This document shows positions 37,008 to 44,980 of a stretch of DNA of 51,582 nt, one piece after another. Numbering within the stretch: position 1 is the first letter of the stretch; every line of letters starts with the position of its first letter. The DNA is from Leisingera sp. ANG59 (GTDB lineage: Bacteria; Pseudomonadota; Alphaproteobacteria; Rhodobacterales; Rhodobacteraceae): assembly GCF_013317235.1 (NCBI RefSeq), contig NZ_WLCM01000031.1, positions 1 to 51,582 of the forward strand, given 5' to 3'. Under the pieces are notes generated by a model. The model searched no databases. It was not told where the DNA came from and was given only the letters and a program-made list of their open reading frames with translations. Position numbers and translations under genes: made by a program.

Positions 37008-38309
37008 ATGAAGACGACCAGTTTTGTGCACCAGTTGACCGCCCGCGCGGCGTTGCCCCGGCTGTCCGTGGGGATGGCAGAATCAGTGAATATCGGATTC
37101 CTCGGCCCGCTTTCGGGCCGGGTGGAGAGCTGGGGGCTGCCCGGATTGAACGGCTGCCGGATCTGGGAGGACGGGCTGAACCAGGCCGGCGGGGTGCTGA
37201 TCGGCGGCCGCCGCTACCCGATCCGGATCCACTCATACGATTGCGGCTACGACCCGGAACGCGCGCTGGAGGGCGCGGTTGAACTGGTTCAGCAGCACAA
37301 CGTCAAGCTGATGCTGATGCTGGGCGGGGACACGTTTGCGCCGGTGCGCGATTTCCTGATGCGCAACAAGGTGCTGACGTCGACCCTGCTGCCGACCGAC
37401 CTGTCGCCGGACACGCCCTATCTGATCGCGCCCAGCGAGGCGCACCCGATCCAGAACGTGACCGGGGTGGCCTGGCTGGCGGAAACCCGGCCGGAGCTGA
37501 AAACCGTCGCCCTGTGCAGCCAGGCCGATCTGCTGGGGCTGCCCGCACAAGCGGTCTACCGGGCGGCGTTCAAGGCGGCGGACAAGCAGATCCTGCGGGA
37601 AGTGCAGTATGATCCCGGCGCCAGCGACCCGGCGCCGGTGGTGGATCCGATGCTGGAAAGCGGCGCCGATATCCTGTGCTGGTGCTCGTCTTATGCGCCG
37701 ATGGTGCATGCGATGACCGAATATGCCCACACAAAGGGCTTCACAGGGCAGATCATCAGCTGCACCATGGACGGCTATGACCGGCTGGTGGAGCGGACAT
37801 CCCCCGAATTCATGGAAGGGGTGGTGTTCCAGTTCCCCGATTTCGATGACCCGCTGCTGCGGGAGAAGGCGTTTTTCTTTAACCGCCCGCATGAGTTCTA
37901 TGAGGAATACAACCGCCGTTTCCCGGGCAGCTGGTCGGCGGTGAGCTGGGAGTATGTGGCGATCCTGGACATCTGGCACAGCGCGGTGGAGAAGGCGGGG
38001 TCGGTTGCGCCGCCATCGGTGCTGGCGGCGATGAAGCAGCTGGGCCATGTCACCCATGCCTTCGGCCACGCGGAATGGTGGGGTGAGGATATCTTCGGCA
38101 TTTCCAATGCCTTGGTCGGCGACTGGCCGGTGGTGACGATCCGGGAAGGCAAGGCGCGGATCGCTGCGTTCAAGTCGATTCCGGCCTGGCTGGCGCAGCA
38201 TTCCGGCCTGCTGAAATCGGAAATGGAAACGCTGGGGCAGCTGTGGCATCAGCGGCTGGAGAGCGGCGCGCCGGGCAGCGAGGTCAGCTCGCGCGCGGTG
38301 GAGGGCTGA
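37008..38309 (+). CDS. AmiC/LivJ-type substrate-binding protein, apparently cytoplasmic
   Basis: The 433-residue protein is a type I periplasmic-binding-protein fold of the branched-chain amino acid and amide family (VNIGFLGPLSGRVESWGLPG; NGCRIWEDGLNQAGGVLIGG; WEYVAILDIW). It has no signal peptide: the N-terminus MKTTSFVHQLTARAALPR is polar and leads straight into the first strand. No permease or ATPase genes are nearby. It is divergent from tmm and shares its control region. A cytoplasmic ligand sensor like AmiC of Pseudomonas is therefore plausible, possibly for a methylated amine or amide. A later ATG at 37074 would not create a signal peptide either. Confidence 0.75.
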   Translation: MKTTSFVHQLTARAALPRLSVGMAESVNIGFLGPLSGRVESWGLPGLNGCRIWEDGLNQAGGVLIGGRRYPIRIHSYDCGYDPERALEGAVELVQQHNVKLMLMLGGDTFAPVRDFLMRNKVLTSTLLPTDLSPDTPYLIAPSEAHPIQNVTGVAWLAETRPELKTVALCSQADLLGLPAQAVYRAAFKAADKQILREVQYDPGASDPAPVVDPMLESGADILCWCSSYAPMVHAMTEYAHTKGFTGQIISCTMDGYDRLVERTSPEFMEGVVFQFPDFDDPLLREKAFFFNRPHEFYEEYNRRFPGSWSAVSWEYVAILDIWHSAVEKAGSVAPPSVLAAMKQLGHVTHAFGHAEWWGEDIFGISNALVGDWPVVTIREGKARIAAFKSIPAWLAQHSGLLKSEMETLGQLWHQRLESGAPGSEVSSRAVEG

Positions 38310-38315
38310 GGCGGC

Positions 38316-39044
38316 TCAGACCTCCTGCAGCAGCAGTTTCTGCTCGTCGATCAGATGCAGCTTGATGAACTCGACCGCGGATTCCACATCGCGCGAGGCG
38401 ATGGCGTTGAACAGCGTGTTGTAGCGCTTCTGGTAGTCCTGAATCCGCTGCGGCGTCAGGTGGCGGCGGCGCAGCGCAGTGCGGTAGGACAGGCGGCAGG
38501 CCTCGATCGTCAGCTCGTAGCAGGAGTGCAGCAGCGGGTTGCCGGTGCCCTCGGCGATCTTGCGGTAGAGATCCTCCTCGGCCTCGATGAATTCGACGGG
38601 GTCGGTGCGCACGGCCTCCACCCGGGACAGGATCTGGTCCAGCTCCTCGATCTGGCGCGGGGTCATGTTGATCACCGCCAGGCGCACCAGTTCCGGCTCC
38701 AGAATGCCGCGCACCACCAGGTGGTCGAGCGGAGAAACCTCATTGGCCAGCGAGCTGTAGGAGGAGGTTTCCGGCTTGGGGCCGGAGCGGAATTTCACAA
38801 AGCTGCCGGACCCTGCGCGGCGCTGGATCACGTTCTGGCCGGCCAGCACGTCCAGCGCTTCGCGCACGGTGTTGCGGGCGACCCCGAGCTCGGACGCCAG
38901 CGTGCGTTCCGAGGGCAGACGGGTGTCCACCGGGTAGGTGCCGGATTTGATCCGGGCAAACAGCGTGTCGATCACCACCTGCACGGTGGCGCCGACGGAA
39001 TGGGTGGTCAGGATCTGCGAGGTGGTTTCTTCCGCTGAGCTCAT
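38316..39044 (-). CDS. GntR-family (FadR subfamily, FCD domain) regulator
   Basis: The 242-residue regulator has an N-terminal GntR winged helix (IKSGTYPVDTRLPSERTLAS, then ELGVARNTVREALDVLAGQN and the wing VIQRRAGSGSFVKF) and a C-terminal all-helical FCD ligand domain (VRGILEPELVRLAVINMTP; AEEDLYRKIAEGTGN). The ATG at 39044 places the family N-terminus; about 50 extra codons upstream lack similarity. It is encoded convergently with the AmiC-like gene and divergently from the XRE-cupin gene. FadR-class operators use TGGT/ACCA half-sites, which are present before tmm and dmmD, so it probably controls those genes. Confidence 0.87.
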   Translation of the reverse strand: MSSAEETTSQILTTHSVGATVQVVIDTLFARIKSGTYPVDTRLPSERTLASELGVARNTVREALDVLAGQNVIQRRAGSGSFVKFRSGPKPETSSYSSLANEVSPLDHLVVRGILEPELVRLAVINMTPRQIEELDQILSRVEAVRTDPVEFIEAEEDLYRKIAEGTGNPLLHSCYELTIEACRLSYRTALRRRHLTPQRIQDYQKRYNTLFNAIASRDVESAVEFIKLHLIDEQKLLLQEV

Positions 39045-39631
39045 GGTCTGTCTTTTTCCGGGCCGTATGAGCGGGAAACCCTGCTCCTGAGTGCTGTGGC
39101 AAGGCTGCATTTGCCGGTTCTGGCGGCGGCTTTGCAGGTGCCCTTCACAGCGGTGACTGACCCTCAGACTAGCGGTTCCAGTGCCGGTCAGCAAGGACGG
39201 GTGCGCAAATTGGTTCTATGCCGCGGTGATTGCGCGTGTTCTGGAGGTTCGCCGTAGCTCCCTGTTTTTGCGCCATTTTAAGCTTTCTCGCCGGTGCTTG
39301 CCGTGGCGGCTCCTGAAATTGGTGCCTTTTTGGTCCAGAGGTGGCAAGCGTATGCCCGGGCCGGGTGTCCGTTGGCGGCGCCGGCGTGTTCCGGCTGGGC
39401 TGATCTGCGTGTCGCGCCGGCACTGGAAGCGGGCCGCAGGGCGCGCTGCCGCCTGCACGCGGGCGGGGCGCAGCGCCGCGGTAACATTTTTCTTTCCTCA
39501 GGCGGTAAGGGGTTGGGAAAAATGAGTAATGACAGTAAAATAATATTCGCACCATTCCTCGCGTCCGGGAAAGTTTTTACATATCGGCTGCTGCGCGCTT
39601 GTCAGAGGCCATCCATAAGGAAGATAACACA
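39045..39631. other. Intergenic region between two regulator genes, no gene
   Basis: This 587-bp stretch separates the divergent GntR and XRE-cupin regulator genes. Reading frames here are short, basic and without family features. A partial operator-like sequence occurs at 39319-39337 (TTGGT, seven bases, TGGTCCA) and resembles the dmmD operator, and a lone TTGGTTC lies at 39210. These would fit autoregulation. The last 100 bases before the XRE gene are AT-rich (GGGAAAAATGAGTAATGAC) and probably contain its promoter. Confidence 0.5.
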
Positions 39632-40288
39632 GTGGCTAAACTCAAAGATGATAGTGACGCAGTGGCAAATAACCTCTCCCAAGACCCGCACCGGGTCCGC
39701 GACGGTGCAGAAAAAGTTCTGGAAGTGGCGATCGGCCGCGAGGTGCGGTCGTTCCGGCGGCAGCAGGGAATCACGGTGGCGGATCTCGCCAATCTGACGG
39801 GGCTGTCGATCGGCATGCTGTCGAAGATCGAGAACGGCAATACCTCGCCGTCGCTGACGACGCTGCAGCTGCTGGCCAATGCGCTGAGCGTGCCGATCAC
39901 GTCTTTTTTCCGGCGGTTCGAGGAAAGCCGCGAGGCGGTGCATACCAAGTCCGGCGAAGGTGCTGAGACTGAGCGCGCGGGCACGCGGGCAGGCCACCAG
40001 TACCAGCTGCTGGGGCATCTTGGCGCCAATGCGTCCGGCGTGATGGTGGAGCCTTACATGATCACCCTGACCGAGGAGTCGGATGTTTTTCCGACCTTCC
40101 AGCACGACGGGGTGGAAATGCTTTACATGCTGGAAGGCGAGGTGGATTACCGCCATGGCGACACGGTTTATCCGCTGAAGCCGGGGGATACGCTGTTCTT
40201 TGATGCCGATGCGCCGCACGGGCCGGAAAGCCTGGTCAAACTGCCAGCGCGCTACCTGTCGATCATTTCCTACCCGCAATCGAGCTGA
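39632..40288 (+). CDS. XRE-family regulator with C-terminal cupin domain
   Basis: The approximately 218-residue regulator has an N-terminal XRE helix-turn-helix (IGREVRSFRRQQGITVADLA, then NLTGLSIGMLSKIENGNTSP) and a C-terminal cupin_2 ligand domain (FPTFQHDGVEMLYMLEGEVD; YPLKPGDTLFFDADAPHGPE). Relatives regulate amine, polyamine and amino acid catabolism. The GTG at 39632, preceded by AGGAAG at eight bases, is preferred to a TTG eleven codons upstream that has no ribosome binding site. It is convergent with dmmDABC and is a candidate regulator of the methylamine genes. Confidence 0.83.
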   Translation: MAKLKDDSDAVANNLSQDPHRVRDGAEKVLEVAIGREVRSFRRQQGITVADLANLTGLSIGMLSKIENGNTSPSLTTLQLLANALSVPITSFFRRFEESREAVHTKSGEGAETERAGTRAGHQYQLLGHLGANASGVMVEPYMITLTEESDVFPTFQHDGVEMLYMLEGEVDYRHGDTVYPLKPGDTLFFDADAPHGPESLVKLPARYLSIISYPQSS

Positions 40289-40294
40289 CGCGCG

Positions 40295-40374
40295 GCGGGA
40301 GTGCTCCCGCTGGTTCCGCGGCATCTGAAGATGCCCCTGCACCGTTGGGCGTGGCGCCGCGCGATGCGCGGCGC
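40295..40374. repeat. Cluster of GC-rich perfect hairpins
   Basis: Three perfect inverted repeats follow the XRE gene: GCGGGAG-TG-CTCCCGC (40295-40310), GGCATCT-GA-AGATGCC (40320-40335) and GCGCCGCGC-GAT-GCGCGGCGC (40354-40374). Further palindromic GC-rich sequence extends to about 40460. None has a T-run on the plus strand. They may be terminating or protecting structures at a convergent gene junction, or remnants of dispersed repeats. Confidence 0.5.
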
Positions 40375-40488
40375 TGTTGCGTTGAGCTGTGCGCTTTTGC
40401 CGTCTGCCGCCCGCAGCGCGCAGCGCGCAAGGCTGCGCAGAGGCAGGCAGCGCCTGCGGCCTGAAGGGGGGCGGTTTGCAGCCAGCGC

Positions 40489-40527
40489 AAAAAAAAAGAA
40501 ACTGCCGGAGCCAGGGGCAACGGCAGT
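40489..40527 (-). terminator. Intrinsic terminator of dmmDABC
   Basis: Read on the minus strand, a stem with arms ACTGCCG and CGGCAGT encloses a 13-base loop and is followed by TTTCTTTTTTTTT. It lies 57 bases after the dmmC stop codon, so it should end the dmm operon. Confidence 0.75.
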
Positions 40528-40583
40528 CAGTGAAGCGGGCCTAAGTGACAGGGGGTAGGGACGGCCCGCGAGTCCGCTCGGGA

Positions 40584-41630
40584 TCAATCGTCGTCGGGCC
40601 AGATGCCATCCGAGGTCGGGCTGCCATCGTCAAACTGCGACAGCCATTCCACCATCAGCGGGCGGTTGTCGATGAAGCCCTTGTAGGTTGCCAGCTCCTC
40701 CGGCAGGTCGCGGATCACCCGGTGCAGGCGGCGCGCCCATTTCGGCACTGTCACCAGATCGTTGAAGCTGATCAGGTAGCAGCGGATCGGGAACACCAGC
40801 GCGTTGGAGCGCGGCAGGCGGAAGAAGGTCTGCAGTTCGACCCGCAGGTGCTGTTTCTCGCCGATGTTCTCCATCGTCAGCCCCTGCTTCATCACGCCCC
40901 ATTTGTGGTAGTTCTCGGGGGAGGTATCGAGCAGCGGGTTGACTGTCATCGTCCAGTTCAGGCGGCGGGCGGGCTGGCCCTGCTGGATGTTCAGCAGGAA
41001 CTTCAGGGCGCGCACGAAGATGCCCATCTCATGCGCCTTCGGCACCGGCGCGTGCCATTCGAAGAAGTTCATGCCGATGTCGAAATCCAGCGACCAGTCG
41101 GCCTGGGTGGTGACCATGCCGGCATCCATCCACAGGTTGTCGTCGCGCTGGTCCAGCACCGCAAAGTCGCCCTGGGTCTGACGGGTGATGTATTCCATCG
41201 GGCCGTAGGGCAGGGTGCTTTCATCGAGGAAGGTGAAGGTGTCGTCGATGCCCAGCGGCTTGTTGATCCAGCGCCAGCGGTTGCCGTCCTTGTGCAGTTC
41301 GAACAGGTCCGGATATTCGGCCGCCTTGGCCTCCATGATCAGCTCGACCAAGTCCCAGCCCGCCAGCGTCATATGCGGCAGCGACTGGCAGCGCAGCGGA
41401 TCATTGGCCAGCACCCGGGCGCGGTCCTTCATTTCCGAGACATAGTGCTCGTCCACGTCAAAAGTGCGTTCGAACACCGAGCCGGGGCGGTAGGATTTGT
41501 GCGGCTCCATGTTCACCGAGTACATGTAGCTGTCTTCGTGGAACGGGAAAGGGAAGCGTTTGATTGCCCAGTCCGAGTTCTTGAAGGTGAAGTCGCCGTA
41601 GAAGGTTTCGTCGTTGAATTGAATGGTCAT
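40584..41630 (-). CDS. dmmC: Dimethylamine monooxygenase heme subunit (DUF3445, HODM-like)
   Basis: The 348-residue protein belongs to DUF3445, the heme-dependent oxidative N-demethylase (HODM) alpha family, with a PAS-like heme-binding core. Recognisable parts are DWAIKRFPFPFHEDSYMYS, PLRCQSLPHMTLAGWDLVEL, WMDAGMVTTQADWSLDFDIG and RVELQTFFRLPRSNALVFPI. It is predicted to be the catalytic subunit converting dimethylamine to methylamine. It is the last gene of the operon, 11 bases after dmmB, with a GGAGAG ribosome binding site. I assign the dmm letters by the operon order D-A-B-C. Confidence 0.87.
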   Translation of the reverse strand: MTIQFNDETFYGDFTFKNSDWAIKRFPFPFHEDSYMYSVNMEPHKSYRPGSVFERTFDVDEHYVSEMKDRARVLANDPLRCQSLPHMTLAGWDLVELIMEAKAAEYPDLFELHKDGNRWRWINKPLGIDDTFTFLDESTLPYGPMEYITRQTQGDFAVLDQRDDNLWMDAGMVTTQADWSLDFDIGMNFFEWHAPVPKAHEMGIFVRALKFLLNIQQGQPARRLNWTMTVNPLLDTSPENYHKWGVMKQGLTMENIGEKQHLRVELQTFFRLPRSNALVFPIRCYLISFNDLVTVPKWARRLHRVIRDLPEELATYKGFIDNRPLMVEWLSQFDDGSPTSDGIWPDDD

Positions 41631-41641
41631 CTTTCTCTCCC

Positions 41642-42607
41642 TCAGCGGTCCAGAACCAGTGTCTTGCCTTCAAAGCGCGACACGCAGGGCATGATGTGCT
41701 TGCCGCCGGCCTTTTGTTCATCCGTCAGCCAGTGGTCGTAGTGCAGGAACTTGCCGTCATAACCGATGACATTGGTCTCGCACTGGCCGCAGGCGCCACC
41801 GCGGCAGAGGTAGGGGGCGTCGATGCCGGCCGCTTCCAGCGCTTCCAGCAGCGACTGATGCTCGCCGACCTGGACGATCTTGTTGGAGACCGCGCATTTC
41901 ACCTCGAACGGCTTCCCGGAGGCCGGTGCCAGGAATTCCTCGGAATGCACCGCCTCGCGCGGCCAGCCCATTTCCTCCGCAGTGCCGTGCACCCAGTTGA
42001 TCATGCCCTTTGGGCCGCAAACGTAGACGTGGGTGCCTAGCGGCTGGTTGGCGAGCAGGGTTTTGAGGTCGATCGCCTCTTTCTGGTCGTCATGGTAGAC
42101 GTGCACCCTGCCCGGGTAGTGTTCGGTCAGTTCCTTGGCATAGGTGCCGAGCGAGGCGGTGCGGACCGAGTAGTGCAGCTCGAAATGGCCGCCCATCATG
42201 GAAAGCTGATGCATCTGCGCCATGAAGGGGGTGATGCCGATGCCGCCGGCCAGCATCAGGTGCTTCTTGGCGCGCAGGTCCAGGGAGAACAGGTTCACCG
42301 GATTGGAGATCACCATCTCCATGCCCTCTTTCACCTGGGTGTGCATGAACTTGGAGCCGCCGCGGCCCTGGTCGTCGCGCCGCACCGAGATGGTATAGGC
42401 ACCGCGGTCGGCCGGGTTGGACATCAGGGAATAGGCGTTGAGCCGGGTGATATCGCCGTCCTGCATTTCGACCACGGTATGCGCCCCGCCCGAGAAGGTG
42501 GGCAGGCTGCCGCCGCCGGTGCGGACGAATTTGAACCGGGTGACCAGGTCGTTGATCGGTTTGACCTCGGCCACGGTGACATTCAGTTTTGCGGTGCCAG
42601 CACTCAT
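41642..42607 (-). CDS. dmmB: Dimethylamine monooxygenase reductase subunit
   Basis: This 321-residue ferredoxin-NAD(P)H reductase resembles the reductases of Rieske dioxygenases such as vanillate demethylase. It has a flavin domain (TRLNAYSLMSNPADRGAYTI), an NAD(P)H motif (LAGGIGITPFMAQMHQL; HVYVCGPKGMINWV) and a C-terminal plant-type [2Fe-2S] site (YLCRGGACGQCETNV and a later HIMPCVSRF). It passes electrons from NAD(P)H to the heme subunit. The ATG at 42607 overlaps the dmmA stop as ATGA. A longer upstream frame is rejected. Confidence 0.9.
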   Translation of the reverse strand: MSAGTAKLNVTVAEVKPINDLVTRFKFVRTGGGSLPTFSGGAHTVVEMQDGDITRLNAYSLMSNPADRGAYTISVRRDDQGRGGSKFMHTQVKEGMEMVISNPVNLFSLDLRAKKHLMLAGGIGITPFMAQMHQLSMMGGHFELHYSVRTASLGTYAKELTEHYPGRVHVYHDDQKEAIDLKTLLANQPLGTHVYVCGPKGMINWVHGTAEEMGWPREAVHSEEFLAPASGKPFEVKCAVSNKIVQVGEHQSLLEALEAAGIDAPYLCRGGACGQCETNVIGYDGKFLHYDHWLTDEQKAGGKHIMPCVSRFEGKTLVLDR

Positions 42608-43215
42608 TTGAACAGCTCCACTTTCTCGGGGATGTTGCCCGGATCCTCGGCATCCACCCGCACGCCCTGGAAGGCCGCGAGGCGGCGCGAATAGTGATCG
42701 CGCACGAACAGGCTGAGGCCGCAGTGGCTGCATTCGAACGGGTCGGTGGTGACGTCCTCGGTGATGCCCTTGCAGTGCACGCATTGCATGCGCCGCGCGG
42801 TGGAGCCGCGGTGTTCGGTCTGGATCGCGGTATGCGGGATGCCAGCCGCGGTGGCCTCGGCCATGGCCTGGCCCATCAGGCTCTCGGTGCCGGTCAGGTA
42901 GACCTGAGTGCCCATGTGGCAGTCCTGCAGGGCGCGGCGGATCCGGCTTTGCGAGGCTTCATAGGAAGGGCCTGCGTAGAACTGGCCGGCACCCAGTTCT
43001 TCCAGCTGGCTGCTGTATTTGGTGCCGGTTTTCTTGGGGATGTAGATGATATGGGCCTTGGCCCAGAAATCCTCGTCCGTGGATTTGGCCAGATCGAGGA
43101 TCGCCTCGGCGCCTTCGGCATCGGCGATCATCAGGTGGCCGCTGCCGGAGCGGGCCTCCAGCTCGCCGTATACAGGGCGGCTTTTGATAGAAGGGGGGAA
43201 TTCGGTCTTAGACAT
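42604..43215 (-). CDS. dmmA: Dimethylamine monooxygenase subunit DmmA
   Basis: This 203-residue subunit matches the DmmA family. The N-terminal part of about 140 residues (SRPVYGELEARSGSGHLMIA; QVYLTGTESLMGQAMAEA) resembles a nucleotide-binding alpha/beta domain. The C-terminus carries two CxxC pairs (MQCVHCKG and FECSHCGLSLFV) that probably bind zinc or iron, followed by the diagnostic RDHYSRRLAAFQGVRVD. It lies between dmmD and dmmB in the operon order expected for dmmDABC. Its precise role in electron transfer or assembly is not readable from sequence. Confidence 0.87.
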   Translation of the reverse strand: MSKTEFPPSIKSRPVYGELEARSGSGHLMIADAEGAEAILDLAKSTDEDFWAKAHIIYIPKKTGTKYSSQLEELGAGQFYAGPSYEASQSRIRRALQDCHMGTQVYLTGTESLMGQAMAEATAAGIPHTAIQTEHRGSTARRMQCVHCKGITEDVTTDPFECSHCGLSLFVRDHYSRRLAAFQGVRVDAEDPGNIPEKVELFK

Positions 43216-43288
43216 GTGGGTCGCTTTTCCTGCAGTCCGGGTGAACGAAAGCGGGCGCCCCCCGGGATGGGGACGCCCGGGATCCGGA

Positions 43289-44434
43289 TCAGCCCTTTGC
43301 GGTGCGGATCGATTTGTCCTTGTCGTAGAAGGGCATCTCTTCGGCGGTGGCGGCAATCTCGGTGCCGTCGCCGTTGCGGACGGTCAGCTTGGTGCCAGGC
43401 TTGGCGCAGGCGACCGGCATCCGGGCGATGCCCACGTTGTGGTTGTTCACCTCCGAATACATGCCGTAGGTGACCACGCCGACCTTTTCGCCGTTCTGCA
43501 GCAGGTCCGCGCCTTCGTCCGCGGGGATCTTGCCTTCCAGCATGACGCCGTAGATCTTGAACCGCTCCTTGCCTTCGGCGGCATAGTGGTTTTCGGCGCC
43601 GATGAAGCCGGTCTTGCCGGGGGAAACGGTGAACTCAAGGCCCAGTTCCCACAGTGTGTCGCCGCAGGGCTCATCGTCGAACGGGTAGGTCTCGGAGTTG
43701 TCGCCCGGATAGAACAGCAGGTAGCTTTCGGTGCGCAGCAGGTCGAGGGTGGAGAACTGCACGGGAACGATGCCCATGCCTTTGCCCTTGTCCAGAATGC
43801 TGTCCCAGAGGTGAACCGCGTCCTTGGCCTGGCAGAAGATCTCATAGCCGCGCTCGCCGGTGTAGCCGGTGCGTGAGATCATCACCGGGCAGCCGAACAG
43901 CTTGGTCTGAATGATGCCGAAATAGGCAAGATCGCGGATACCGGGCACATATTCGGCCAGAAAGTCCACGGCGACAGGGCCCTGCAGCGACATGTCGTGC
44001 AGGTTGTCATCGAACACAACCGAGCAGTTCTTGCCGGCGGCAACGGAGCTGAGCTGCTCCATTCCGGTGCCGGTGCCATGCACAACCATCCAGCTGTTCA
44101 CTGACAGGCGGTAGATGATGCAGTCGTCCACGAACTTGCCCTGCTCATTCAGGATCGAGGCGTAGGTGGAGCGGCCCGGCATGATCTTTTCGACGTTGCG
44201 GGTTGTGACCCGGTCGATGACCTGGGCGGCATGCTCGCCCACGACGTGGACTTTCTTGAGGCCGGACACGTCCATGAGGCCCGCCTTGGTGCGGACCGCC
44301 TCGTAGTCGGCTTTGGCGCGCTCGGGGGTGTGGTCATAGAACCAGGCGGTTCCCATGCCGTTCCAATCTTCCAGCTCGCCGCCGATTTCCTTGTGGCGCT
44401 GTGCCAGTGCTGAAGTCCGCCAGATGATGGCCAT
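43289..44434 (-). CDS. dmmD: Aminomethyltransferase-family protein DmmD
   Basis: This 381-residue GcvT-fold protein is the first gene of the dmm operon. Typical parts are [52 protein letters not shown] and [20 protein letters not shown]. GcvT proteins bind tetrahydrofolate, so DmmD probably transfers the one-carbon unit released by DMA oxidation to THF, avoiding free formaldehyde. The ATG at 44434 is taken because a start at 44464 would lie inside the operator-like element and lacks family similarity. GGGAG precedes the chosen start. Confidence 0.87.
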   Translation of the reverse strand: MAIIWRTSALAQRHKEIGGELEDWNGMGTAWFYDHTPERAKADYEAVRTKAGLMDVSGLKKVHVVGEHAAQVIDRVTTRNVEKIMPGRSTYASILNEQGKFVDDCIIYRLSVNSWMVVHGTGTGMEQLSSVAAGKNCSVVFDDNLHDMSLQGPVAVDFLAEYVPGIRDLAYFGIIQTKLFGCPVMISRTGYTGERGYEIFCQAKDAVHLWDSILDKGKGMGIVPVQFSTLDLLRTESYLLFYPGDNSETYPFDDEPCGDTLWELGLEFTVSPGKTGFIGAENHYAAEGKERFKIYGVMLEGKIPADEGADLLQNGEKVGVVTYGMYSEVNNHNVGIARMPVACAKPGTKLTVRNGDGTEIAATAEEMPFYDKDKSIRTAKG

Positions 44435-44449
44435 TGTGTGCGTCTCCCT

Positions 44450-44500
44450 ATTGGTGCGGACCAAAATTCTTGATTTGGTTCCTTTGGTCTGGTCCAGTTA
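44450..44500. promoter_or_regulatory. Operator-like element upstream of dmmD
   Basis: TTGGT-GCGG-ACCAA (44451-44464) and TTGGTCTGGTCCA (44484-44496) repeat the arrangement seen before tmm, including the intervening ATTTGG and the flanking TCTCCC. The element begins 16 bases upstream of the dmmD start. The shared block points to coordinated control of tmm and dmmDABC, probably by the FadR-type GntR protein encoded between them. Confidence 0.7.
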
Positions 44501-44867
44501 GCCAAAGGAGGGGGCGTCATGTCAATGAATATTCCTATCAGGAAAAAGATTTTTCTTAAAAGGCAGATTTCGAACGTGTTTGCGGCATGAACTGGCCTGA
44601 AACGGTCTTGCCTGCGAGCTGCTTGGGGTTGCGGCAGCAGCCAGATGACGCGTTTGAGGGGAAGAATCGGCTTGGATCGCGGCGGAAGCTTAAGTGATTC
44701 TGCCGCATTTCAGCAGGTCAGCGCCATGTTCAACCGGGCCGTGTTTGCCGGGAGCGGCCTCGAAATGGGTCGCAAACAGCGTGCTAAGCTGTTGGATGTT
44801 TGAGGCTTTGGGGCAAGTGGCGGCATCGGCGAAGGTCGCAAAAGCTGCCGTGTATTTCCCCAAAGGT

Positions 44868-44883
44868 AACAATTTTTCACATG
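44868..44883 (+). promoter_or_regulatory. Shared motif AACAATTTTTCACATG
   Basis: It matches the sequence at 36931-36946 in 15 of 16 positions. It lies immediately before the TTGACA box of the presumed amt promoter, a position suited to an activator. The binding protein is not known. Confidence 0.4.
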
Positions 44884-44920
44884 ATTATTGACAGCTCGCC
44901 CTTCTGGGACACAGTATTTA

Positions 44921-44935
44921 GGAAAATAATTTTCC
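44921..44935. promoter_or_regulatory. Palindrome GGAAAATAATTTTCC upstream of amt
   Basis: This perfect 15-bp inverted repeat lies 46 bases before the amt start. The surrounding 22 bases match the region upstream of mgsA at 46633-46654 in all but about three positions, and a partial match lies in the fhs promoter at 51256. It is a candidate common operator for the methylamine assimilation genes. Confidence 0.5.
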
Positions 44936-44980
44936 CAAGAGGCAAAAAGTCCGGGATACTGCCAACAGGAGGGCAAAACA

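Larger units (their letters stand above)
44435..44980. other. Divergent control region between dmmD and amt
   Basis: This 546-bp gap holds the control sites of two operons and no recognisable gene. From left to right are the tmm-like operator (44450-44500), an AT-rich inverted repeat GGAAAAAGATTTTTC (44541-44555), about 300 bases without identified features, the AACAATTTTTCACATG motif (44868-44883), a TTGACA -35-like box at 44888-44893 and the palindrome GGAAAATAATTTTCC (44921-44935). A weak 60-codon frame on either strand in the middle shows no family similarity. Confidence 0.6.

Noticed and set aside
39181-39525. Coding frame between the two regulator genes
   Set aside because: Basic, tryptophan- and arginine-rich composition with no conserved pattern; treated as intergenic.
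44690-44891. Short frames on both strands in the dmmD-amt gap, considered as a transposase remnant
   Set aside because: No transposase motif, terminal repeat or target duplication is visible.
44884-44980. Sigma-54 promoter for amt
   Set aside because: No TGGCAC-N5-TTGC type sequence was found; a TTGACA box fits better.
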